Shown one piece after another: positions 51,801 through 63,689 of a stretch of 64,000 bases of DNA. A program made the translations under genes and the position numbers. The DNA comes from Anoplopoma fimbria (taxonomy: Eukaryota; Chordata; Actinopteri; Perciformes; Anoplopomatidae): NCBI RefSeq assembly GCF_027596085.1, contig NC_072458.1, forward strand, positions 16,529,250 through 16,593,249, given 5' to 3'. Below the pieces are notes generated by a model. That model worked only from the letters and a program-made list of their open reading frames with translations. It was not told the origin of the DNA and searched no databases. How positions within the stretch are numbered: the first letter of the stretch is position 1; the number at the start of each line of letters is the position of its first letter.

Positions 51801-52788
51801 AAAAATTGAAATAATTTGCCAAGTCTCTTAAATTGATTAATCAGTCACACATTTCAGAATTAAAAAAAATTAAAGATTAGTTAGTAAATTGAGTTCCTTC
51901 CTGTTACCCTATTATTTAATTTATCACTGCAAACAGTGTTCTGTATATCTATGCACACATTCTTAAAGTATACATATTGTTGTCATGTTCATAGTTTTAT
52001 TTTGTGTTTCTAATAGAACATGTTTAGATGTTTTAATATGAAAGAAATACTGAATTAGTCCATATGAGTAACTGTCTTTTTAAGGCCCCCCTTCAAAAAT
52101 CCAAGTCTGCTCTGATTGGTCAGTGTGTACAGTATTTGGCATCTGCTCTGTTGGTGTCATTGAACCACAATAAACACTTCAAACCATAAAATTTACAACC
52201 ACACATTTTCCAGCGAGAGTCTGATCTGAAATCAGAATAAATTAACATCATCGGCAACCAAGATCAAAGGTTTTTCTGACATTTGCCCCAGTTAAATACT
52301 GTCACATAATGTTAGCTTTGTATTTATGCATAAAACTCTGAAAACTGTAAATACTCTGTTTAAGGTTTGTCTTCACAGTTACATTTATAAGAAATGACTC
52401 ACAGAGCCGACAGAAGAAGAAAGGATTTTTTATGAAGAGAGATATAGGGAAAACGTGTCTTCATACAAAGAACAGTTGACTTTGAGTGTCATTAATCATG
52501 TGACATACCATTGTAAATTTGGTTAGTTCCTAGTGCCAAAAGTAATTGCTGTTTGTACTGCAATTCAAAACCTCAGCTGTTGACAGTATTCCAATACATA
52601 TGATACACAAGAACTGCAATGGAGCTGCAATATTGTGTCACCAATACTAGTAACCTATTACAGACGCTAAGTGTATCTGTGAATTATAATGGTCCTATTT
52701 GCCTCGAGTGTAACTTACTCAAAGAATAAACTGTTTTCCATCCATCTATGTTCTGTACCTCTAGTAAGTTAAATACAATGTTTTATAT

Positions 52789-53128
52789 GTGTGAAGGAGA
52801 GATACCGCAGGTCCTTTCTTCCAGCTGCTGTCAGGCTGCACAACCAACTCTGCTCCCAGCAGACCACATGACACGTGCAATACAATACATATAGTATAAT
52901 AGTCTGTCTGTACATATAATATTTCAGTTATTGTGGATTTTTTTTACTGTTTTTTATTGCTTATTTATAATACTTGTTTTTTATTTCATTTTATTTTTAT
53001 CTTGTTTTTCTTTTACTGTCTCTTGTGTGCACTTTACCCTTTGCTGCTGTAATCCTGCAAATTTCCCAGCTGCGGGACTAATAAAGGATTATCTTATCTT
53101 ATGTTATCTTATCTTATCTTATCTTATG
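52789..53128 (+). mobile_element. LINE 3' end fragment (same family as 53436-54432)
   Basis: The piece starts GTGAAGGAGAGATACCGCAG, matching the last coding stretch of the larger element at about 54128-54150 (VKERYRRSFLPAAVRLH). It continues through a similar 3' untranslated part to AATAAAGGATTATCTTATCT. The terminal (TTATC)n tail occupies about 53090-53128. It is strongly 5'-truncated. Confidence 0.85.
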
Positions 53129-53435
53129 AAAATAAGATGATGTTTTTAATCATAGACATGAGGTGACGTGAAAAAAAATGCATGAGTCTGTGTTTGTCTG
53201 CATTAGCGCTTTGTTGTCAGTTTGGTCTTTCTGGGCCTTCACATATTTAGAAAAAAGATGTAGAGCAGCAAATTAGCCAAAAGAGGGCGACCTCACACTG
53301 ACAGAACACAGAGGTAGAGGCCAGGTGAACCAGACCTAACAAAGCACAACGAATGAGATGGTATAGCATATCCACTTGATGGTGCAAAAGGAGGCAAAAA
53401 AAATAAGCAAACACTACAAGGACCCAAAGAACGAA

Positions 53436-54432
53436 ATGATTCCTCTTCACCATCTACACCTCAGACTTTACACACAACTCTGACAACTGCCACCTGCAAA
53501 AGTTCTCTTATGACTCTGCAATTGTCGGCCTCATTTCCGCCGGTGATGACAGGGAATACAGGGAACTGAACCAGGACTTTATAGGATGGTGCCAGTGGAA
53601 CCGCCTCCAGATCAACTCTGGTAAAACCAAAGACCTGGTGGTGGACTTCCGCCGGGGTAAACACTCTCCTCTGGTACCAGTGAACCTCCAGGGAATGGAC
53701 ATTGAGATTGTGAAATCTTATAAGTACCTGGGTGTTCACTTGAACAATAATCTGGACCGGACTTATCACACTTACGCACTATACAAAAAGGGTCAGAGCA
53801 GACTCTATCTGCTGAGGGGACTGAGATCTTTTGGAGTGCAGGGAGCAATCCTGAGGACCTTCTTTGACTCTGTGGTGGCATCAGCCATTTTTTATGCAGT
53901 GGTCTGCTGGAGCAGCAGCATCTTGGCAGCTGACAAGAAGAGACTAAATAAACTTGTCAGGAAGGCCAGCAGTGTGCTGGGGTGTCCACTTGATACGGTA
54001 GAAGTGGTGGGAGACAGGAGGATGATGACCAAGCTGTCATCCCTGATGAACAACACCTCTCACCCCATGCAGGACACCCTGGCAGCTCTGTACAGCTCCT
54101 TCAACCACTGGCTGCTTCACCCTCGGTGTGTGAAGGAGAGGTACCGCAGGTCCTTCCTTCCTGCTGCTGTCAGGCTGCACAAACAGCTCTGTCTACCATC
54201 CCAGTAGACCACACAACAATAAAAATTCTGTGCGATATAAATACACTGTGCAATACTATAATTATTCTGTCTGTATATATAATATTCTAGTTATTTTTAC
54301 TTTTTTCTTTAATTTATAATCCTTGTTTTTTTACTATGTCTCTTGTTGGCACTATCCTCTGCTGCTGTAATCCTGTAAATATCCCCGCAGCAGGACAAAT
54401 AAAGAATTAACTTATCTTATCTTATCTTATCT
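53436..54432 (+). mobile_element. 5'-truncated non-LTR retrotransposon (LINE), Rex1/CR1-like
   Basis: The open frame 53638-54207 and the frame just upstream encode the second half of a LINE reverse transcriptase. Signatures in order are a QKFSYDSAIVGLISAG palm motif, QINSGKTKDLVVDFRR, KSYKYLGVHLNNNLD, LNKLVRKASSVLGC and VKERYRRSFLPAAVRLHKQL. In this family the palm motif normally reads SDDTA; here it is SYDSA, so one catalytic Asp is lost. The 3' end has AATAAAG and a (CTTAT)n tail to 54432. The element is inert. Clade assignment (Rex1 or CR1-like) is tentative. Confidence 0.85.
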
Positions 54433-55211
54433 AAGCCTTTGCATACTTGCCAACCATTCACAATGACGCTTTGCTGGGATATTGTGATGGCTTTGGTGAC
54501 CTACAGCCTCAAAGCAACAAAGTGTCATGAAGCACCTCAAGCCTACTGTGAGCTTTGAAGCTGACACCAAGCCTAGAGAGTCCTTCAATATCCCCATCAA
54601 AAGAGCTGAAACAGAGCCCAAAGATGTGAGGAACTTTTGGGAAACTGAGACGACAGCAGCACAGTCAGTCTTTGTTTTCCACTTGCTGTAAAACATTTGT
54701 AATTTCAATATACAAATGTCACTTTTGAAGAAAAGTTTGATTCATTTAAAAAGATACTGCTCTTTCATGATACAACAGTCATGGTGTCTTTTTTATTGAC
54801 CTCTTTAGGGAGTAACATTGAGTAACATTGAAACAGCATCGCCAGGTTATCCATTATTGGAGGCTTAGCACACTCCCATTAAAAAAGAACAGGGAGGTTT
54901 AACCACTAAATCATCATGCCTGATGTTTTCACTCTCTCCCTGGAGGCTTGATTTCCTCATAAAAACCAATAAATCTGTAACCGTGAATCCAATCTGCAAC
55001 TGATTGGACAAGGACAGCCCACAAGAGAGAGTAAGACAGAGGACTAGAGGGGAGCTCTGGACATCACTTTGACATAAACTGAGCTGTGAAGAGTTGGATA
55101 ATCCCGGAGTAAATAAAAAATATATAAGACCTGATTGAAGCGTATCATTAGTAGTGTTGCTTCTTTCAATATAACTGGAATTGGAATAAGCTTTTTTTTT
55201 GTCAGCTGAGA

Positions 55212-58200
55212 ATGGGCAAAACAAAAGACTCTGAAGTGGAGGAGAGACCCAAATGGGACAACAAGTTTCAGTACTTGTTAACATGTATTGGATTTGCAGT
55301 GGGTCTTGGAAACGTCTGGCGTTTTCCCTACCTATGCCAAATCTATGGAGGAGGTGAGATGCTATCATATGATGCTAACTTTTGAGCTTCATTAGTTTTC
55401 CCCCAATCTTAAATCACAACATAATTTAATTAAGATTGCTGTTCGAGAGGTTTTAATTTCTTTTTTGAGAATTATACATTTTATCACTTATGTTATCTTT
55501 TCACTGCATTTCTATCATTTTTCTGATTATTTTATCCAATCATGAGATACCGAATTGAATTTCAACAGCATTTTAGATCGTTTTTTTGCCTCTTTTGAAT
55601 TAGTCATTAACAAATGGACTATGCCAGTTATTGTCAACATGGTGAACCTAATCTGTGTTTTATTGATCACGGTGAACATCAGGATCAATTTCTGCTTAAA
55701 TTCAGCAAATCCTGTATTTACTTCCTCATAGTCTCCAGTGAGAGCTCTTGTTTCCCAAACCAACAGCATGCTAAAGGACCTGGATCAGGGTTAAATTAAT
55801 AGCTAATCTGGTAAATGTACACAAGGTCTATCAACTTCACATATTGGTTCTTAGATTCCTGAGTCCCACAGGCAGTAAAACAGTCAAATATACCCTCTAT
55901 TTGACCTCAGCTTAATTAGTACCTTTAGCCTTATATCTGTGTAATTTGAAGTGGTGGTGGTTTTAATATGATAAACCTGGCTCCACTCCTGTTTTTGTCT
56001 ATTTAGAAATAACCTCAAAAAGTCCAGTAACCACCTTTTGTCTAAATATATTTAAATTTCTGGAGGTCTTTCGGTATTGCAGTGCACTTTTTTAATATGG
56101 CCTGAAATCTCCCTTCTTATGGCTTGATTAAGGTAGTCAACAAGTATTTGACATTTCCCATGATTAGCCATTAATGCAAATAAACCTTATTATAATTTTT
56201 TTCTCTGCAAAGTAGGTTGATGAAGATAGTTTAGTCTTGACTGACGTCTAACTGTGAGATAAATAACTTCATGTCTCCAGGCGCATTCCTCATCCCATAC
56301 TTCATAGCGCTGGTGTTTCAGGGCCTCCCTCTGCTCTACCTGGAGCTGGCTATAGGACAGAGGCTTCGCATGGGCAGCATCGGTGTCTGGAACTCCATCT
56401 CACCACTGCTGGGTGGAGTTGGTGTGTTGCATAGAAATATTAGTAACAGTTAATAGCATTTATATTAGATTCTTCATAATTTCATGAGCTGAATTTTTCT
56501 TTTTTGTGGTATGGAAAATGTAATTTATTTCCTGTGTGTAGGAATTGCCTCCATGTGTGTGTCATTCCTGGTGGGCATTTTCTACAACACCATCCTTGCC
56601 TGGGTGCTCTGGTACTTCTTTCACTCTTTCCAAAACCCCCTGCCATGGAGCCAGTGTCCACTCAATGAAAACCTCACAGGTAACAAGAGGCTGTGCCCGT
56701 CATTCTAGCTGCTCTTGTAGCGTTTATTGACACACACGGCCATTGCTACTACCACGGTGACACAGAGGTACTGCATTTAATAGTATGTGTAAGATTCTAA
56801 TATCTATTATTATATCTGGTTTGAGAATCTACTTTAATCATAATATAGTTACAAGATGCAAGAGGACTCTGAACTATCAGGCTCCACATGCCATTTCAGG
56901 TCACATTTAATTGGAGAGCTTCTGGATTTTTTTTTTTATAGCACAAAGGGATCCTTCAGTACAACATAAAATAAAAAGAGCATACTTTTGGTCTGTGACA
57001 GATAGTGGAATGCGTGACAGGCAAACAGCACAAATCATGGTCTCATTCGTTTCCAATAATCACATCAATATATACAAATGTGTTACATGGTGATAATATA
57101 TTTTTTACTACTTTATCCCACATTTTTTATTAAGCTATGCCAAAATACATCTCTGTGTAAAACAAAAAACATTTTAAAATGAAACTCATTTACAAAAGTG
57201 AATGCATGTTCAAACCAAAATAAAAACTTTAAGATTAATTGTAGAATTCCATATATGCTGTCATTGTTTTTTATTTTGTATGCATCCATATAGGCTATAA
57301 TGTGGAGTGTGTGAAGAGCACTCCATCAAACTACTTCTGGTACCGCGAGACCCTGAACATCACAACAGACATCGAGATCAACGGCTCCCTGCATTGGTGG
57401 CTGATAATCTGCCTGGCCAGCGCTTGGTGTGTGGTCTACATCTGCTTCATCAAAGGCATTTCTTCCATTGGAAAGGTCTGTTTATCTGGTGAATAACCTT
57501 GTTGAAAAGTCCTGTTTCCAAATCAGCCACATACGTATGGCATTACTGCTGACATTTACGGTAAACTGTAGAAAGAAAGAGTTAACCAGGGCTTTATTGT
57601 GTGTTTCAGGCTGTGTATGTGACAGCCACATTCCCTTACCTGGTGCTGACTATTTTCCTGATCCGAGCCCTCACTCTGCCCGGAGCAACTGATGGACTGC
57701 TGTACCTCTTCACTCCTGATGTGAGTTTGACCTGACCTTTTGCTACTATGTCAGCTCGTATGCTGTTCACAATGACCTGATGTTCTGTGTTTTCCGTACT
57801 CTGCAGTGGGAGATACTGAAGAACCCTCAGGTGTGGCTGGACGCTGCCACGCAGATCTTCTTCTCTCTCTCTGTGGCATTTGGAGGTCTCATAGCTTTCT
57901 CCAGTTATAATGCAGAGAGGTAAAGACTCAAGCTCCTAAACTCCCTCGCTGAAAAATTTGGATGATTTGTATGTGATTTTTTTTTTCTGCTCTGTGTCAA
58001 TTAGAAACAACTGTGAGAGGGATGCTATTCTAGTAGGAGTAATAAACAGTGCCACCTCTATCTACGCCTCCATTCCCATCTTCTCCATTCTGGGATTTAA
58101 AGCTAACACCGCCTTAAACTCCTGCTTAATGGAGTACGTACACACACATATTTTATGTAATTCTAATAAATAGTTTTTGCTTGCTAATACTAATGAGGAA

Positions 58201-59972
58201 TAATATTTCGGTACTCCCTTTACAGGAACATCTTGGCTCTGACCAACCACTTTGAGTTTTCTGACCAGAACATAACATTAGATAACTATGATCACTGGGT
58301 AGAGTATCTAAATGGTACATCTCCAGGTGAGATTGCCAGTTTGAACCTGAGGCACTGTGACCTGCAAACATTCCTTGACCAGGTATTGTGACTTTGAAAA
58401 CGCACCCATTCTTGGGCATTCTTTTTGCCTTTTTTTATCTTCCTCCTCTTCCCTTAAGTCCTAGTTGTTTTCTGTTCTCGCCTCCCCTTTCTTTCCCTGG
58501 AATGCAGCACATCATGTACTGGTCAAACATGTACACAAAGTCCCTGCTCTCGTTACTTTCTTGCCTCTCTCTTTTATCTTCCTCCCCCAGAGCGCTTCAG
58601 GTACTGGCCTGGCTTTTATTGTGTTCACCGAAGCAGTGGTGGCGATGCCAGGCTCGCAGATATGGGCCGTACTGTTCTTCATCATGCTCTTCAGCTTGGG
58701 TCTGTCTTCCATGTTTGGCAACATAGAGGGAGTCCTCACGCCCATCAAGGACCTCAAACTAGTGCCCAAGTGGATCCCTGATGGAGTTGTAACAGGTACT
58801 GGTAAATGAGATTTAGCTGTTGCAAAGTCAAAGGGATATATGTTTTCTCCTTTAAGTTCCCACTCTCACATTCTTTTTTTTCTCACTTCCTTAGCGATCA
58901 TCTGCTTGGTAGCCTTCTTAACGGCTCTCATCTTCACGATGGGTTCAGGGAACTACTGGGTGGAGGTCTTTAACAGCTACGTGGGCTCCGTACCTCTGCT
59001 CATTATTGCTTTCTTTGAGATTACTGCAGTCGCTTATGGCCGTGGAATGAAAACGTAAACCTTTTCTCCTCTCCTTTGATACCCTGTAGTGTTGCTCTGC
59101 AGCCTCATGACAATTGAGATACAAGTGCGTTAAACATTTTCTCTGGTCCCCGTATCCTCTGACAGGTTCAGTGAAGACATCTATTTCATGACTGGGAAGA
59201 GGCCCAACATTTTCTGGAAAGCATGCTGGATGGTGATCAGTCCTTTAATGCTTCTGGTGGTGTTGGTTGCATACGTGGCCATCCAGGCACAAACACACCC
59301 CTCTTATCCCGCATGGAACCCGGCCTATGTAAGCAAGTCAAGAGTGCTGACATGGAGATGTTAAAAATGTAGTAGTACTGAGTCCAATCTCTAATTTATT
59401 CTATTAGAATATACCGTATGTACTATAAATATAGTGCTGTTGTGTAAAAATCCTTAACGTAAAGAAAAAATGTATCAGCAAATATCTAAAGCTGCTCTAT
59501 TCAAATAACAAAAATGTAAGGAGTTGTGGTTTTGAGGGGCATTATGTGCTAGAAGTTTGTTGAGCAAAGTTACTTTAAGTTAAGCTAAGCTAAGCTCATC
59601 ACTTTCTGGTTGTAGCTTCATATTTAGCTCACAGATATGAGAGTGGTATCGTTTTTAAAGAGAGAATGAAGAGAATCAGCGAATTTCACAAAATTCCAAT
59701 TAGTGTTACAATATTCTATTTATGACATTTAATGCTTTTGTCTTTTTCTCCAGGAGCTATTCCCGAAAACTGAAGTTAAGCCTTATCCCGACTGGGTGTT
59801 TGCCATAATCATCCTCCTCTGTGTAGTACCTGTGATTTCCATCCCTTTGGTGGCGATCTACAAACTGATCTGCTCTAGGATGAAGAAATCCTCAGCTCCC
59901 ATTGAACTAAGCCCCTACTACAATGACGGCTTTGAGGGTGAAACACAGGAACAGAAGAAGCAGAGAGCTTAA
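55212..59972 (+). CDS. slc6a18: Neutral amino acid transporter SLC6A18 (B0AT3/XT2)
   Basis: SLC6A18 is the kidney and gut neighbour paralogue of SLC6A19. Exons: 55212-55353, 56281-56421, 56542-56679, 57294-57475, 57610-57720, 57807-57919, 58005-58133, 58226-58382, 58591-58795, 58895-59054, 59166-59328, 59754-59972. They total 1860 nt, 619 aa, close to human 628, with GT-AG introns in the same phases as the slc6a19 copies. The start [18 protein letters not shown] lacks the LPNPGL leader of SLC6A19 and, like human SLC6A18, goes quickly to ERPKWDNK. Diagnostic words are [13 protein letters not shown] in TM6, SASGTGLAF before TM8, MTGKRPN before TM11 and WNPAYELFP near the last membrane segment. 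Na1 residues Ser258 and Asn290 and the pocket Phe263 are present. The C-terminal tail is hydrophilic, ending EQKKQRA. It is in the same orientation as the slc6a19 copies, as in mammals. Confidence 0.94.
59520..59690. repeat. Dispersed fish repeat fragment in slc6a18 intron 11
   Basis: GTTGTGGTTTTGAGGGGC and ATTATGTGCTAGAAG, then TTAAGCTAAGCTAAGCTCAT, CTTCATATTTAGCTCACAGA and TATGAGAGTGGTATCG. These are words of the repeat type at 425-660 and 36895-37115. Boundaries approximate. Confidence 0.45.
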
Positions 59973-61405
59973 GGAACGTTGCAAGTAACAATCTTACTGC
60001 AAAGAAAATAATTCCTGTGAAAATGATTACATGAAATCTTAAACTTCTTCTATATTTATACAGAGAACTTTGAATCCTGAGAGCTCTTCATGTGTGATAC
60101 ATCTGAAATACATCAAAATCATAATATGACTCACTCATGTGGCAGCTGACAACATTTCTGGGAACTTATTTACATACAAATCATATTCCAAATGACGTCA
60201 TGTCCTCTTTGTGCAAATTAAAGTCCAGAGGGACAAACGGCTGTTGGATGAGGCGGGGTCTAGTACAGTATTTGGATGATTCTTAATTGTCCATCTTTAT
60301 GGATCTGGTGGTTGTTGTGTTTTATAGAGTGTGTTTATGACTGAGGTTTATCGCTTCATTTTTTTATATCAGATGACTAAGATGACTTCTCGATAAAAAA
60401 GTTCCAGACAATGTGCAATACAATGTTTTTGGGCACACTAAAGTTCAGATAAATTCAAATCACTGATTTTAAACCTGAGGATGAGGAAATATTTTATTAG
60501 GCAAAACTCACAGCATAAAAATGTTACAGACAATCTGGAATAAATACATATCTTTAGGTTTGAGTTGCTGAGGGTTTCATGGTTGTGTGGTTGGTGGTCT
60601 ACATCTGGATGGCCAAGAAGTCGACTGGGGTTAGTGGCCCCTCTGGCCAGCCTCAGGTTCCCCAAGATGCTGCTGTGCTTTCCTGTTGAGACGATGACAG
60701 CACAGAATGGAAATATCCTTTTTACTATCTTTGATGGTGAACTGTAAAATTCGCCCGCCTGAAATATTCCCAGCTCCCGTAAAATGTAATTAAAGGTGGC
60801 AATAAACTGACTTGTGTACATGTAAGATCCTGGTGTAAGATTTGTTGGGTTGGGTGTTTCTCTCACAAAGTCCACATTTAAAGGGATTGGCCTTCCAAGA
60901 AAGTTGTAATTATGATGTTTTCATATAGTTCATTTATGATGTTTTTTTCACAAGGAGGCAGATGTCTTATTATTATTATTATTATTAATATCTACCGACA
61001 CAACGACAGGAACGGTCAACAATTAATTTTCTTTATGTCGTTGCAGTTATGACACAACTCTAACCACATTGCACCGCCCAATATTGAAATTGTATTTCCC
61101 TTTTTGAAATAAATTATGCTATAAAAAGAATATGTCATGAGAACGACTGCTTCAAACTGCATAATGCCGGTCTGGGCCTTCCTGCCTAAATCAGTCCTGG
61201 AGAAAGGGAAAGATGAAAATAAATAAGTTTCAAACTGGATATTGCCTGAATTATATTATTATAGATGTATGAATGAGAAATGTTGCCTTTGTTGCTGAGC
61301 CTGATGAGGTGACGGCCGTATCCAATATCATCCGCCGGAAGTAGACAGGGTTCTTAGCAACCGTCTGACCAAAGGGCAAAGTCTTTGTACACACATGGAA
61401 CATAG

Positions 61406-61446
61406 AGAGAGAGAGAGAGACAGAGAGAGATAGAGAGATAGAGAGA
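61406..61446. repeat. (GA)n-rich simple repeat
   Basis: About 40 bases of GAGAGA with CAGAGA and TAGAGA interruptions. Simple sequence; it explains the Ser-Leu-rich reading frame on the minus strand. Confidence 0.9.
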
Positions 61447-61939
61447 CAAAAGAAAACAGAAAACAGATGGAGACAAAAGAGATCACAAAGACAAGCCCTG
61501 CCAATTCTGATATTTACATTTAGAGATAAAAGGTGGTACAATTAGTTCTCAGCTCAGTCCAATTATTGATTAATAACTCCCCATGTGCTGACTTTAAAAG
61601 CAGTATTACATTTACAGGCCTATGTATTGATCAGTAAAGGCCTGTGAGCCCATATGAGAGGGGAAGTGACTACTGGGAGAAGATTTTTGTTTATCAGAAC
61701 CGTATTTCAATACTTCAGGTTATAGGTAATGGAAATAAATAGTTTGCACTGCCCACTGCCTTTATTTAATCTGAACAATATACAGTGGTATTTTTGCATA
61801 CCATGTGACACCAGTACAATTTACAGTATAAAACTAAGATTGCACTTAAGGTTTGAATAAGAGAGTCAAAAGTCAGGTCGATGTCTTTACCTGCATGCAT
61901 GAAGCAGCGCCAGCATGGAGATGTTCTTGCAGACTGCTT

Positions 61940-62010
61940 CAAGATAATAAAATAAGATAAATTAAGATAATCCTTTATTAGTCCCGCTGCGAGGAAATTT
62001 ACCGGATTAC
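61940..62010 (-). mobile_element. LINE 3' tail, minus strand
   Basis: Read on the minus strand: a GCTGTAATCCGGTAAATTTC word, GCGGGACTAATAAAGGATTA, then a degenerate TTATCTTA tail. This closely matches the 3' end at 53041-53128, so it is another truncated insertion of the same family, in reverse orientation. Confidence 0.8.
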
Positions 62011-63689
62011 AGCATAATTGGTCTGATAAGGGAAAGGTATCAATTATTATATGATCAGCACAAAAAACAAAGTTTCAGACATGAAATAAAACTGACTGAA
62101 ATAGGAAAAATATGTGTAGGACATCCACCTCATTGATGCATCTCAATCAAATGCATGATTTATGTTGCCTGTTGTGTTGTTTTCTGTTCCTTGATCCGTT
62201 TAACTAATTGTCCTGAACGTATTTGTGGATGTTTACTGGCATCTTGATACGTGATGAACGTGTTTAATTATTATTTACTACCTGGTTGCTGTTTGAGACT
62301 CATTTCCGGATGTTCACCGTGGATATTGCTGGCACTACATGTTTATAAATGTCCAGACTGCATCATTTGTGAGAGGAAGGGCAGGTTCAAGTTTCTACCT
62401 TGGTCCTTGGACCTGTGTCGACCAGGCTGTGTCCCTTGAAGGAGGAAGACCCTTAACTGGGACATAGCTTAGCATGGACATGGGAGAAATGTCCTTAAGT
62501 TAAGGCGACAAATCTACATGAAAATATCATGATTTGGGTTAAACTAAACCCATTCTGGCAGAAAAAACGGAAGGCAAACTTCTCCAGTGTGGGCCCACCC
62601 TTCTGTATTTGGTTGGCCACCTAGTGGCTGTTCTGTGCAATGTTTTGGTTTAGGGTTCATTTCTTCTACTCCCTCAAATTGGTAGATTAAATTATTGACT
62701 GATTAGTTCAGCAGCTCCTGGTCAGTAAAGGCAGCATACAGCTAATGTATGTTTGTTATGCAGCTGGTTGTATCATACAGTGGGGTCAAGAGAACAGTGG
62801 GCTGAGAGACCTACATTGTTTTAGGGGACCTGTTACTTGTCAAGCTCTTCAATTAAAGTCTTGTTTTATTTTTTATGCAGTTTCTTCCTCATTTGCTGCC
62901 CAGCAGAGTGGACGCAGAATACAACAAAATATGGTAAACAAGTAAACAAATAAGAGTATGTTAAAACAGGTATATTATATTATTGAAGCGTCAAAAACCT
63001 CAAGAAAGACCTAAACCTTAAGAAAAGGCCTAAAGAACAGCAGTAGCACAAAGACAGAGCTGCATAGCTGTGAGGGATGGAATATAGAAATACGATAATT
63101 AAAGAAAACTTTACTGCAATACTGTATTACTTCAAAAATTACAAGAGAATTTTCCATGAAAGATATTGCAAATGGATATGTAGTTGTGTATTGTGATCTA
63201 TGCAAGATTGTTAATCATCCATGCTAGAATGGGTGTTGTTACCAATTTTACGAGGAAGTACAAAGTACAGGAGATGGGGACTCACAGCTTATAAGAAACC
63301 ATAAAGAATGTGAAATGTCCAGTAACTCATGCAAGAGGCACACTTGAGGCAATAGTTCTGCAGTAAAATAACAACTGACCGGATGCGTAAGTGAGTGTGT
63401 GTCCAGCAGTAAGTAGTTCGCACCACAAGAAGAGGCAGCAAGGGGGAAGCACCCACATTTATTTAATCATTTATGTTGTCTAAAGTGATAATAACAGGCA
63501 CATGCTAACTCATTTTTTCAGACTAACTTTATTGAAAATAATGTGGTTATTTCATATGGATTATGTATTTATTGATTCACCCAAAAACATATACCGTTAT
63601 GTATATCTTTGTTGAGATATGAAATGACCTATTTCAAGATAGATGACTTTGGTACTATTGCCAGAGCCCGTCTACGAAGAGCCTGGGCA

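Larger units (their letters stand above)
51801..55211. other. Intergenic region between copy 4 and slc6a18
   Basis: It contains the copy 4 3' flank and two LINE 3' fragments of one family (52789-53128 and 53436-54432). Between them, near 53180-53305, is a segment similar to the copy 3 downstream flank. No gene other than the retroelement fragments is seen. The slc6a18 promoter should lie just before 55212. Confidence 0.6.

Noticed and set aside
54865..55368. Minus-strand open frame of 167 codons over the start of slc6a18
   Set aside because: It is antisense to slc6a18 exon 1 and its 5' flank; the sense strand carries the conserved RPKWDNK and GLGNVWRFP coding sequence.
61251..61541. Minus-strand open frame including VAKNPVYFRRMILDTAV
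   Set aside because: Much of it is translated GA repeat; the remaining part matches nothing I recognise and has no clear splice context.
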